The notes under the pieces are model-generated. The model was not told the DNA's origin. It did no database searches and saw nothing but the letters and a program-made list of their open reading frames with translations. Below, one piece after another: positions 54,601 to 64,000 of a DNA stretch of 64,000 nt. Source of the DNA: Clusia tigrina (taxonomy: Eukaryota > Arthropoda > Insecta > Diptera > Clusiidae); assembly GCA_920105625.2 (NCBI GenBank), contig OV050032.1, positions 71,653,879 through 71,717,878 on the forward strand, read 5' to 3'. Positions within the stretch are counted from its first letter, which is position 1. Every line of letters begins with the position of its first letter. The position numbers were made by a program, and so were the translations under genes.

Positions 54601-55505
54601 TGTTGCAAACTTTGATAGGTGTAGGACGTACCATATAGAAGTTAGGGCCATTTGAAGTTTTATCAATGTTTGATTTTGGACTCAAGGGTAGCATAGCTTT
54701 GAGCGATAGCTTAAATTGACAAGAGGCTCGAGTACTTTATTGTTACAAAATTTCAAGGTTTTATGACGCTCCAGTAAAAAGTTACAAGCATTTGAATGTT
54801 GCAAACTTTGATAGGTGTAGGACGTACCGTATAGAAGTTAGGGCCATTTGAAGTTTTATCAGTATTTGATTTAGGACTCAAGGGTAGCATAGCTTTGAGC
54901 GATAGCTTAAATTGACAAGAGGCTCGAGTACTTTATTGTTACTAAATTTCAAGGTTTTATGACGTTCCAGTAAAAAGTTACAAGCATTTGTTTGTTGCAA
55001 ACGTTTATAGGTGTAGGACGTACCGTATAGAAGTTAGGGCCATTTGAAGTTTTATCAATGTCTGATTTTGGACTCAAGGGTAGCATAGCTTTGAGCGATA
55101 GCTTAAATTGACAAGAGGCTCGGGTACTTTATTGTTACAAAATTTCAAGGTTTTATGACGCTCCAGTAAAAAGTTACAAGCATTTGTATGTTGCAAACTT
55201 TGATAGGTGTAGGACGTACCATATAGAAGTTAGGGCCATTTTAAGTTTTATCAGTGTTTGATATGGGACTCAAGGGTAGCATAGCTTTGAGCGATAGCTT
55301 AAATTGACAAGAGGCACGAGTACTCTATTGTTACAAAATATCAAGGTTTTATGACGCTCCAGTAAAAAGTTACAAGCATTTGTATGTTGCAAACTTTGAT
55401 AGGTGTAGGACGTACCGTATAGAAGTTAGGGCCATTTTAAGTTTTATCAGTGTTTGATATGGGACTCAAGGGTAGCATAGCTTTGAGCGATAGCTTAAAT
55501 TGACA
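50400..55505 (+). repeat. 13-mer higher-order repeat, 2548 bp, two copies
   Basis: AAGTGTCAAG (50663/53211) and GGCTCGGGTAC (52569/55117) recur 2548 bp apart (13 x 196). Copy one is about 50400-52947 and copy two about 52948-55505. Shared units include GGCTTTATGACG/GTTAAAAATTAC, GTTAAAAGC, GATAAGTG, TAGCTGTGAGCG, CAGTATTTGATTTAGG, GTTACTAAATTTC and CAATGTCTGATTTTGG. Differences are rare (for example GTACTTAATTG near 51792 in copy one only). Copy two ends where GAGTCTCGAGTACTC replaces GAGGCTCGAGTAC. The first seven monomers of this unit are the unit of the 7-mer block, so the 7-mer and 13-mer are nested products of the same ancestor. Confidence 0.92.
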
Positions 55506-57790
55506 AGAGTCTCGAGTACTCTATTGTTACAAAATATCAAGGTTTTATGACGCTCCAGTAAAAAGTTACAAGCATTTGTATGTTGCAAACTTTGATAGGT
55601 GTAGGACGTACCGTATAGAAGTTAGGGCCATTTGAAGTTTTATCAATGTCTGATTTTGGACTCAAGGGTAGCATAGCTTTGAGCGATAGCTTAAATTGAC
55701 AAGACGCTCGAGCACTTTATTGTTACAAAATTTCAAGGTTTTATGACGCTCCAGTAAAAAGTTACAAGCATTTGTATGTTGCAAACTTTGATAGGTGTAG
55801 GACGTACCGTATAGAAGTTAGGGCCATTTGAAGTTTTATCAGTGTTTGATTTGGGACTCAAGGGTAGCATAGCTTTGAGCGATAGCTTAAATTGACAAGA
55901 GGCTCGAGTACTTTATTGTTACAAAATTTCAAGGTTTTATGACGGTCCAGTAAAAAGTTACAAGCATTTGTATGTTGCAAACTTTGATAGGTGTAGGACG
56001 TACCGTATAGAAGTTAGGGCCATTTGAAGTTTAATCAGTGTTTGATTTGGGACTCAAGGGCAGCATAGCTTTGAGCGATAGCTTAAATTGACAAGAGGCT
56101 CGAGTACTTTATTGTTACAAAATTTCAAGGTTTTATGACGCTCCTGTAAAAAGTTAAAAGCATTTGAATGTTGCAAACTTTGATAGGTGTAGGACGTACT
56201 GTATAAAAGTTAGTGCCATTTGAAGTTTTATCAGTGTTTGATTTGGGACTCAAGGGTAGCATAGCTTTGAGCGAAAGCTTAAATTGACAAGAGGCTCGAG
56301 TACTTTATTGTTACAAAATTTCATGGTTTTATGACGCTCCAGTAAAAAGTTACAAGCATTTGTATGTTGCAAACTTTGTTAGGTGTAGGACGTACTGTAT
56401 TGAAGTTAGGGCCATTTGAAGTTTTATCAGTGTTTGATTTGGGACTCAAGGGTAGCATAGCTGTGAGCGATAGCTTAAATTGACAAGAGGCTCGAGTACT
56501 TTATTGTTACAAAATTTCAAGGTTTTATGACGCTCCAGTTAAAAATTACAAGCATTTGAATGTTGCAAACTTTGATAGGTGTAGGACGTACCGTATAGAA
56601 GTTAGGGCCATTTGAAGTTTTATCAGTATTTGATTTGGGACTCAAGGGTAGCATAGCTTTGAGCGATAGCTTAAATTGACAAGAGGCTCGAGTACTTTAT
56701 TGTTACTAAATTTCAAGGTTTTATGACGTTCCAGTAAAAAGTTACAAGCATTTGTTTGTTGCAAACGTTTATAGGTGTAGGACGTACCGTATAGAAGTTA
56801 GGGCCATTTGAAGTTTTATCAATGTCTGATTTTGGACTCAAGGGTAGCATAGCTTTGAGCGATAGCTTAAATTGACAAGAGGCTTGGGTACTTTATTGTT
56901 ACAAAATTTCAAGGTTTTATGACGCTCCAGTAAAAAGTTACAAGCATTTGTATGTTGCAAACTTTGATAGGTGTAGGACGTACCATATAGAAGTTAGGGC
57001 CGTTTTAAGTTTTATCAGTGTTTGATATGGGACTCAAGGGTAGCATAGCTTTGAGCGATAGCTTAAATTGACAAGAGGCACGAGTACTCTATTGTTACAA
57101 AATATCAAGGTTTTATGACGCTCCAGTAAAAAGTTACAAGCATTTGTATGTTGCAAACTTTGATAGGTGTAGGACGTACCGTATAGAAGTTAGGGCCATT
57201 TTAAGTTTTATCAGTGTTTGATATGGGACTGAAGGGTAGCATAGCTTTGAGCGATAGCTTAAATTGACAAGAGTCTCGAGTACTCTATTGTTACAAAATA
57301 TCAAGGTTTTATGACGCTCCAGTAAAAAGTTACAAGCATTTGTATGTTGCAAACTTTGATAGGTGTAGGACGTACCGTATAGAAGTTAGGGCCATTTGAA
57401 GTTTTATCAATGTCTGATTTTGGACTCAAGGGTAGCATAGCTTTGAGCGATAGCTTAAATTGACAAGAGGCTCGAGCACTTTATTGTTACAAAATTTCAA
57501 GGTTTTATGACGCTCCAGTAAAAAGTTACAAGCATTTGTATGTTGCAAACTTTGATAGGTGTAGGACGTACCGTATAGAAGTTAGGGCCATTTGAAGTTT
57601 TATCAGTGTTTGATTTGGGAATCAAGGGTAGCATAGCTTTGAGCGATAGCTTAAATTGACAAGAGGCTCGAGTACTTTATTGTTACAAAATTTCAAGGTT
57701 TTATGACGGTCCAGTAAAAAGTTACAAGCATTTGTATGTTGCAAACTTTGATAGGTGTAGGACGTACCGTATAGAAGTTAGGGCCATTTG
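54785..57790 (+). repeat. 9-mer period, 1764 bp, about 1.7 copies
   Basis: CAATGTCTGATTTTGG occurs at 55056 and 56820 and again at 55644 and 57408, each pair 1764 bp apart (9 x 196). The run CAGTATTTG, GTTACTAAATTTC, AACGTTTATAGG, CTCGGGTAC or CTTGGGTAC, GGCACGAGTACTC, AGTCTCGAGTACTC is kept in order. A G at 57231 (GGGACTGAAGG) removes a minus-strand stop and opens a spurious reading frame. The match ends near 56025/57790, where TTTGAAGTTTAATC and TTTGCAGTTTTATC differ. Confidence 0.83.
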
Positions 57791-58384
57791 CAGTTTTATC
57801 AGTGTTTGATTTGCGACTCAAGGGTAGCATAGCTCTGAGCGATAACTTAAATTGACAAGAGGCTCGAGTACTTTATTGCTACAAAATTTCAACGTTTTAT
57901 GACGCTCCAGTAAAAAGCAACAAACATTTGTATGCTACAAACTTTGATAGGTGTAGGACGTACCGTATAGAAGTTAGGGCCATTTGAAGCTTTATCAGTG
58001 TTTGATTTGGGACTCAAGGGTAGCATAGCTTTAAGCGATAGCTTAAATTGACAAGAGGCTCGAGTACTTTATTGTTACAAAATTTCAAGGTTTTATGACG
58101 CTCCAGTAAAAAGTTACAAGCATTTGTATGTCGCAAACTTTGATGGCTGTAGGACGTACCGTATAGAAGGTAGGGCCATTTGAAGTTTTATCAGTGTTTG
58201 ATTTGGGACTCAAGGGTAGCATAGCTTTGAGCGATAGCTTAAATTGACAAGAGGCTCGAGTACTTTATTGTTACAAAATTTCAAGGTTTTATGACGCAAA
58301 CTTTGATAGTGTAAAACGTACCGTATAGAAGTTAGGGCCATTTAAAGTTTTGTCAGTGTTTGATTTGGGAAATTTCAAGGTTTT
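57790..58384 (+). repeat. Satellite monomers including a 94-bp truncated unit
   Basis: ATGACG landmarks at 58291 and 58385 are only 94 bp apart. The unit has lost 33 bp between ATGACG and CAAACTTTG, one base in GATAGTGTAAAACG, and 68 bp between GATTTGGG and AAATTTCAAGG. The three losses sum to 102, matching 196 - 94. Before it, 57790-58290 matches 44070-44570 (offset 13719 bp; CGCAAACTTTGATGG marker). Confidence 0.93.
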
Positions 58385-61300
58385 ATGACGTTCCAGTAAA
58401 AAGTTACAAGCATTTGTTTGTTGCAAACGTTTATAGGTGTAGGACTTACCGTATAGAAGTTAAGGCCATATGAAGTTTTCTCAGTGTTTGATTTGGAACT
58501 CAAGGGTAGCATAGCTTTGAGCGATAGCTTAAATTGACAATAGGCTCGAGTACTTTATTGTTACAAAATTTCAAGGTTTTATGACGCTCCAGTAAAAAGT
58601 TACAAGCATTTGTATGTTGCAAACTTTGATAGGTGTAGGACGTACCGTATAGAAGTTAGGGCCATTTGAAGTTTAATCAGTGTTTGATTTGGGACTCAAG
58701 GGCAGCATAGCTTTGAGCGACAGCTTAAATTGACAAGAGGCTTGAGTACTTTATTGTTACAAAATTTCAAGGTTTTATGACGCTCCAGTAAAAAGTTACA
58801 AGCATTTGAATGTTGCAAACTTTGATAGGTGTAGGACGTACTGTATAAAAGTTAGTGCCATTTGAAGTTTTATCAGTGTTTGATTTGGGACTCAAGGGTA
58901 GCATAGCTTTGAGCGAAAGCTTAACTTGACAAGAGGCTCGAGTACTTTATTGTTACAAAATTTCATGGTTTTATGACGCTCCAGTAAAAAGTTACAAGCA
59001 TTTGTATGTTGCAAACTTTGTTAGGTGTAGGACGTACTGTATTGAAGTTAGGGCCATTTGAAGTTTTATTAGTGTTTGATTTGGGACTCAAGGGTAGCAT
59101 AGCTTTGAGCGATAGCTTAAATTGACAAGAGGCTCGAGTACTTTATTGTTACAAAATTTCAAGGTTTTATGACGCTCCAGTTAAAAATTACAAGCATTTG
59201 AATGTTGCAAACTTTGATAGGTGTAGGACGTACCACATAGAAGTTAAGGCCATTTGAAGATTTATCAGTGTTTGATTTGGGACTCAAGGGTAGCATAGCT
59301 TTGAGCGATAGCTTAAATTGACAAGAGGCTCGAGTACTTTATTGTTACAAAATTTCAAGGTTTCATGACGCTCCAGTTAAAAATTACAAGCATTTGAATG
59401 TTGCAAACTTTGATAGGTGTAGGACGTACCATATAGAAGTTAGGGCCATTTGAAGTTTTATCAATGTTTAATTTTGGACTCAAGGGTAGCATAGCTTTGA
59501 GCGATAGCTTAAATTGACAAGAGGCTCGAGCACTTTATTGTTACAAAATTTCAAGGTTTTATGACGCTCCAGTAAAAAGTTACAAGCATTTGTATGTTGC
59601 AAACTTTGATAGGTGTAGGATGTACCGTATGGAATTTAGGGCCATTTGAAGATTTATCAGTGTTTGATTTAGGACTCAAGGGTAGCATAGCTTTGAGCGA
59701 TAGCTTAAATTGACAAGAGGCTCGAGTACTTTATTGTTACAAAATTTCATGGTTTTATGACGCTCCAGTAAAAAGTTACAAGCATTTGTATGTTGCAAAC
59801 TTTGATAGGTGTAGGACGTACCGTATAGAAGTTAGAACCATTTGAAGTTTTATCAGTGTTTGATTTGGGACTCAATGGTAGCATAGCTTTGAGCGATAGC
59901 TTAAATTGACAAGAGGCTCGAGCACTTTATTGTTACAAAATTTCAAAGTTTTATGACGCTCCAGTAAAAAGTTACAAGCATTTGTATGTTGCAAACTTGG
60001 ATAGGTGTAGGACGTACCGTATAGAAGTTAGGGCCATTTGAAGTTTTATCAGTATTTGATTTGGGACTCAAGGGTAGCATAGCTTTGAGCGATAACTTAA
60101 ATTGACAAGAGGCTCGAGTACTTTATTGTTACAAAATTTCAAGGTTTTATGACGGTCCAGTAAAAAGTTACAAGCATTTGTATGTTGCAAACTTTGATAG
60201 GTGTAGGACGTACCGTATAGAAGTTAGGGCCATTTGCAGTTTTATCAGTGTTTGATTTGGGACTCAAGGGTAGCATAGCTCTGAGCGATAACTTAAATTG
60301 ACAAGAGGCTCGAGTACTTTATTGCTACAAAATTTCAAGGTTTTATGACGCTCCAGTAAAAAGCAACAAACATTTGTATGCTGCAAACTTTGATAGGTGT
60401 AGGACGTACCGTATAGAAGTTAGGGCCATTTGAAGCTTTATCAGTGTTTGATTTGGGACTCAAGGGTAGCATAGCTTTGAGCGATAGCTTAAATTGACAA
60501 GAGGCTCGAGTACTTTATTGTTACAAAATTTCAAGGTTTTATGACGCTCCAGTAAAAAGTTACATGCATTTGTATGTCGCAAACTTTGATGGGTGTAGGA
60601 CGTACCGTATAGAAGGTAGGGCCATTTGAAGTTTTATCAGTGTTTGATTTGGGACTCAAGGGTAGCATAGCTTTGAGCGATAGCTTAAATTGACAAGAGG
60701 CTCGAGTACTTTATTGTTACAAAATTTCAAGGTTTTATGACGCTCCAGTAAAAAGTTACAAGCATTTGTATGTTGCAAACTTTGATAGGTGTAGGACGTA
60801 CCGTATAGAACTTAGGGCCAATTGAAGTTTAATCAGTGTTTGATTTGGGACTCAAGGGCAGCATCGCTTTGAGCGATAGCTTAAATTGACAAGAGGTTTG
60901 AGTACTTTATTGTTACAAAATTTCAAGGTTTTATGACGCTCCAGTAAAAAGTTACAAGCATTTTTATATTGCAAACTTTGATAGTGTAAAACGTACCGTA
61001 TAGAAGTTAGGGCCATTTAAAGTTTTATCAGTGTTTGATTTGGGACTCAAGGGTAGCATAGCTTTGAGCGATAGCTTAAATTGACAAGAGGCTCGAGTAC
61101 TTTATTGTTACAAAATTTCAAGGTTTTATGACGTTCCAGTAAAAAGTTACAAGCATTTGTTTGTTGCAAACGTTTATAGGTGTAGGACGTACCTTATAGA
61201 AGTTAAGGCCATATGAAGTTTTCTCAGTGTTTGATTTGGAACTCAAGGGTAGCATAGCTTTGAGCGATAGCTTAAATTGACAATAGGCTCGAGTACTTTA

Positions 61301-64000
61301 GTGTTAAAAATTTCAAGATTTTATGACGCTCCAGTAAAAAGTTACAAGCATTTGTATGTTGCAAACTTTGATAGGTGTAGGACGTACCGTATAGAAGTTA
61401 GGGCCATTTGAAGTTTAATCAGTGTTTGATTTGGGACTCAAGGGCAGCATAGCTTTGAGCGATAGCTTAAATTGACAAGAGGCTCGAGTACTTTATTGTT
61501 ACAAAATTTCAAGGTTTTATGACGCTCCAGTAAAAAGTTACAAGCATTTGAATGTTGCAAACTTTGATAGGAGTAGGACGTACTGTATAAAAGTTAGTGC
61601 CATTTGAAGTTTTATCAGTGTTTGATTTGGGACTCAAGGGTAGCATAGCTTTGAGCGAAAGCTTAAATTGACAAGAGGCTCGAGTACTTTATTGTTAAAA
61701 AATTTCATGGTTTTATGACGCTCCAGTAAAAAGTTACAAGCATTTGTATGTTGCAAACTTTGTTAGGTGTAGGTCGTACTGTATTGAAGTTAGGGCCATT
61801 TGAAGTTTTATCAGTGTTTGATTTGGGACTCAAGGGTAGCATAGCTTTGAGCGATAGCTTAAATTGACAAGAGGCTCGAGTACTTTATTGTTACAAAATT
61901 TCAAGGTTTTATGACGCTCCAGTTAAAAATTACAAGCATTTGAATGTTGCAAACTTTGATAGGTGTAGGACGTACCACATAGAAGTTAGGGCCATTTGAA
62001 GATTTATCAGTGTTTGATTTGGGACTCAAGGGTAGCATAGCTTTGAGCGATAGCTTAAATTGACAAGAGGCTCGAGTATTTTATTGTTACAAAATTTCAA
62101 GGTCTTATGACGCTCCAGTAAAAAGTGTCAAGCGTTTGTATGTTGCAAACTTTGATAGGTGTAGGACGTACCATATAGAAGTTAGGGCCATTTGAAGTTT
62201 TATCAATGTTTGATTTTGGACTCAAGGGTAGCATAGCTTTGAGCGATAGCTTAAATTGACAAGAGGCTCGAGTACTTTATTGTTACAAAATTTCAAGGTT
62301 TTACGACGTTCCAGTAAAAAGTTACAAGCATTTGTTTGTTGCAAACGTTTATAGCTGTAGGACGTACCGTATAGAAGTTAAGGCCATATGAAGTTTTCTC
62401 AGTGTTTGATTTGGGACTCAAGGGTAGCATAGCTTTGAGCGATAGCTTAAATTGACAATAGGCTCGAGTACTTTATTGTTACAAAATTTCAAGGTTTTAT
62501 GACGCTCCAGTAAAAAGTTACAAGCATTTGTATGTTGCAAACTTTGATAGGTGTAGGACGTACCGTATAGAAGTTAGGGCCATTTGAAGTTTAATCAGTG
62601 TTTGATTTGGGACTCAAGGGCAGCATAGCTTTGAGCGATAGCTTAAATTGACAAGAGGCTCGAGTACTTTATTGTTACAAAATTTCAAGGTTTTATGACG
62701 CTCCAGTAAAAAGTTAAAAGCATTTGAATGTTGCAAACTTTGATAGGTGTAGGACGTACCGTATAGAAGTTAGGGCCATTTGAAGTTTAATCAGTGTTTG
62801 ATTTGGGACTCAAGGGCAGCATAGCTTTGAGCGATAGCTTAAATTGACAAGAGGCTCGAGTACTTTATTGTTACAAAATTTCAAGGTTTTATGACGCTCC
62901 AGTAAAAAGTTACAAGCATTTGAATGTTGCAAACTTTGATAGGTGTAGGACGTACTGTATGAAAGTTAGTGCCATTTGAAGTTTTATCAGTGTTTGATTT
63001 GGGACTCAAGGGTAGCATAGCTTTGAGCGAAAGCTTAAATTGACAAGAGGCTCGAGTACTTTATTGTTACAAAATTTCAAGGTTTTATGACGTTCCAGTA
63101 AAAAGTTACAAGCATTTGTTTGTTGCAAACGTTTATAGGTGTAGGACGTACCTTATAGAAGTTAAGGCCATATGAAGTTTTCTCAGTGTTTGATTTGGAA
63201 CTCAAGGGTAGCATAGCTTTGAGCGATAGCTTAAATTGACAATAGGCTCGAGTACTTTATTGTTACAAAATTTCAAGGTTTTATGTCGCTTCAGTAAAAA
63301 GTTACAAGTATTTGTATGTTGCAAACTTTGATAGGTGTAGGACGTACCGTATAGAAGTTAGGGCCATTTGAAGTTTAATCAGTGTTTGATTTGGGACTCA
63401 AGGGCAGCATAGCTTTGAGCGATAGCTTAAATTGACAAGAGGCTCGAGTACTTTATTGTTACAAAATTTCAAGGTTTTATGACGCTCCAGTAAAAAGTTA
63501 CAAGCATTTGAATGTTGCAAACTTTGATAGGTGTAGGACGTACTGTATAAACGTTAGTGCCATTTGAAGTTTTATCAGTGTTTGATTTGGGACTCAAGGG
63601 TAGCATAGCTGTGAGCGAAAGCTTAAATTGACAAGAGGCTCGAGTACTTTATTGTTACAAAATTTCATGGTTTTATGACGCTCCAGTAAAAAGTTACAAG
63701 CATTTGTATGTTGCAAACTTTGTTAGGTGTAGGTCGTACTGTATTGAAGATAGGGCCATTTGAAGTTTTATCAGTGTTTGATTTGGGACTGAAGGGTAGC
63801 ATAGCTTTGAGCGATAGCTTAAATTGACAAGAGGCTCGAGTACTTTATTGTTACAAAATTTCAAGGTTTTATGACGCTCCAGTTAAAAATTACAAGCATT
63901 TGAATGTTGCAAACTTTGATAGGTGTAGGACGTACCACATAGAAGTTAGGGCCATTTGAAGATTTATCAGTGTTTGATTTGGGACTCAAGGGTAGCATAG
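58380..64000 (+). repeat. 14-mer-related zone at the right end
   Basis: Positions 58380-59300 match both 48290-49210 (offset 10090) and 61123-62040 (offset 2743, 14 x 196 minus 1). Positions 59515-60410 match 45310-46205 (offset 14205; AACTTGGATAGG at 59994 is the rare marker). Positions 60890-62915 match 48057-50085, and 63050-64000 match 47080-48050. Single-base losses occur in GATAGTGTAAAACG (near 60982) and GTGTTAAAAATTTC (near 61305). The last unit begins at 63875 and is cut by the window end in AGCATAG, so the array continues. Confidence 0.85.

Larger units (their letters stand above)
1..64000 (+). repeat. 196-bp satellite DNA tandem array (whole window)
   Basis: The whole window is head-to-tail copies of one 196-bp unit. 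Landmarks in order from phase 0 are CGCTCCAGTAAAAAGTTAC, TGTTGCAAACTTTGATAGG, GGACGTACCGTATAGAAG, TTAGGGCCATTTGAAG, TCAGTGTTTGATTTGGGAC, AGCATAGCTTTGAGCGATAG, TTGACAAGAGGCTCGAGTAC and TTGTTACAAAATTTCAAGG. Orientation never changes. Monomer starts keep a 196-bp step except at listed indels, whose sum (about -218 bp) reconciles 327 units over 1-63874. My hand count of the consensus is 73 G+C of 196 (37%). The length fits one nucleosome plus linker, as in many centromeric or heterochromatic satellites; that role is inference. No transposon, gene or unique spacer interrupts it. I do not recognise the family, so no species or satellite name is given. Confidence 0.98.

Noticed and set aside
48860..55505. 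Possible assembly artefact from overlapping 7-mer and 13-mer duplicates
   Set aside because: The copies carry private differences (for example GTACTTAATTG near 51792 and GTAGGTCG versus GTAGGACG), so they are not simple duplicated contig ends. Read depth would be needed to exclude an artefact fully.
57134..57352. 72-residue minus-strand open frame
   Set aside because: A single change to G at 57231 turns the minus-strand stop TGA into TCA. Neighbouring monomers with the same sequence otherwise all stop there. It is a chance frame in satellite DNA.
1..64000. TTAGGG in nearly every monomer (GTTAGGGCC)
   Set aside because: It occurs once per 196 bp and never in tandem, so it is not telomeric repeat; the hexamer is incidental.
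1..64000. CENP-B box
   Set aside because: I looked for the TTCG....A..CGGG core in both orientations of the consensus and common variants and saw none. Absence of the box does not argue against a centromere outside mammals.
1..64000. CRISPR array
   Set aside because: Repeats are 196 bp and contiguous, with no short repeat separated by unique spacers of constant length.
1..64000. Transposon-derived origin, tRNA or Pol III promoter, terminal repeats
   Set aside because: No A/B box pair, no tRNA-like fold, no reverse transcriptase or transposase frame and no long terminal or inverted repeats are visible in the monomer. An ancient origin cannot be excluded from sequence alone.

Overview
The whole window is one uninterrupted tandem array of a satellite DNA. 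The monomer is 196 bp (about 37% G+C in the consensus I tallied by hand), always in the same orientation. Monomer starts (taking CGCTCCAG as phase 0) fall at 1, 197, 393, 589 and so on; the last starts at 63875 and is cut by the window end. Summing the indels I could find gives about -218 bp, which accounts exactly for 327 monomer units between 1 and 63874. I therefore see no room for a gene, transposon or non-satellite spacer. The organism is a eukaryote (a long homogeneous satellite of nucleosomal length with higher-order structure, typical of centromeric or heterochromatic blocks). I do not recognise the monomer and cannot name a taxon.

Layout. The array is a mosaic of higher-order repeats (HORs) built from distinguishable monomer subtypes. 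From left to right: a 10-mer HOR (1960 bp) at 1-3724; a local 3-mer (588 bp) at 3.2-4.5 kb; a 13-mer period (2548 bp) at 4.7-8.7 kb; an 11-mer period (2156 bp) at 10.0-13.05 kb; an 18-mer-derived unit (3454 bp after indels) at 13.05-18.5 kb containing a nested 4-mer duplication; three near-identical 12-mer copies (2351 bp) at 19.2-26.2 kb; a 6-mer pair (1176 bp) at 26.6-29.0 kb; a 19-mer pair (3715 bp) at about 28.6-36.3 kb; a 3-mer pair at 36.2-37.4 kb; a 9-mer pair (1764 bp) at 40.8-44.3 kb with a 10-monomer-shifted third copy to 46.2 kb; a 7-mer pair (1372 bp) at 48.9-51.7 kb; a 13-mer pair (2548 bp) at 50.4-55.5 kb; a 9-mer period at 54.8-57.8 kb; and a 14-mer-related zone at 58.4-64 kb. 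Segments around 45.3-50.1 kb recur 13-16 kb downstream, partly in permuted order.

No gene is annotated. The short open frames are satellite read-through, opened where point changes remove a TGA stop that is present in nearly every monomer. The interest of the window lies in array architecture and evolution (HOR turnover, zonation of subtypes, indel markers, CpG-type transitions), not in a protein system; I found no sign of a novel coding system.
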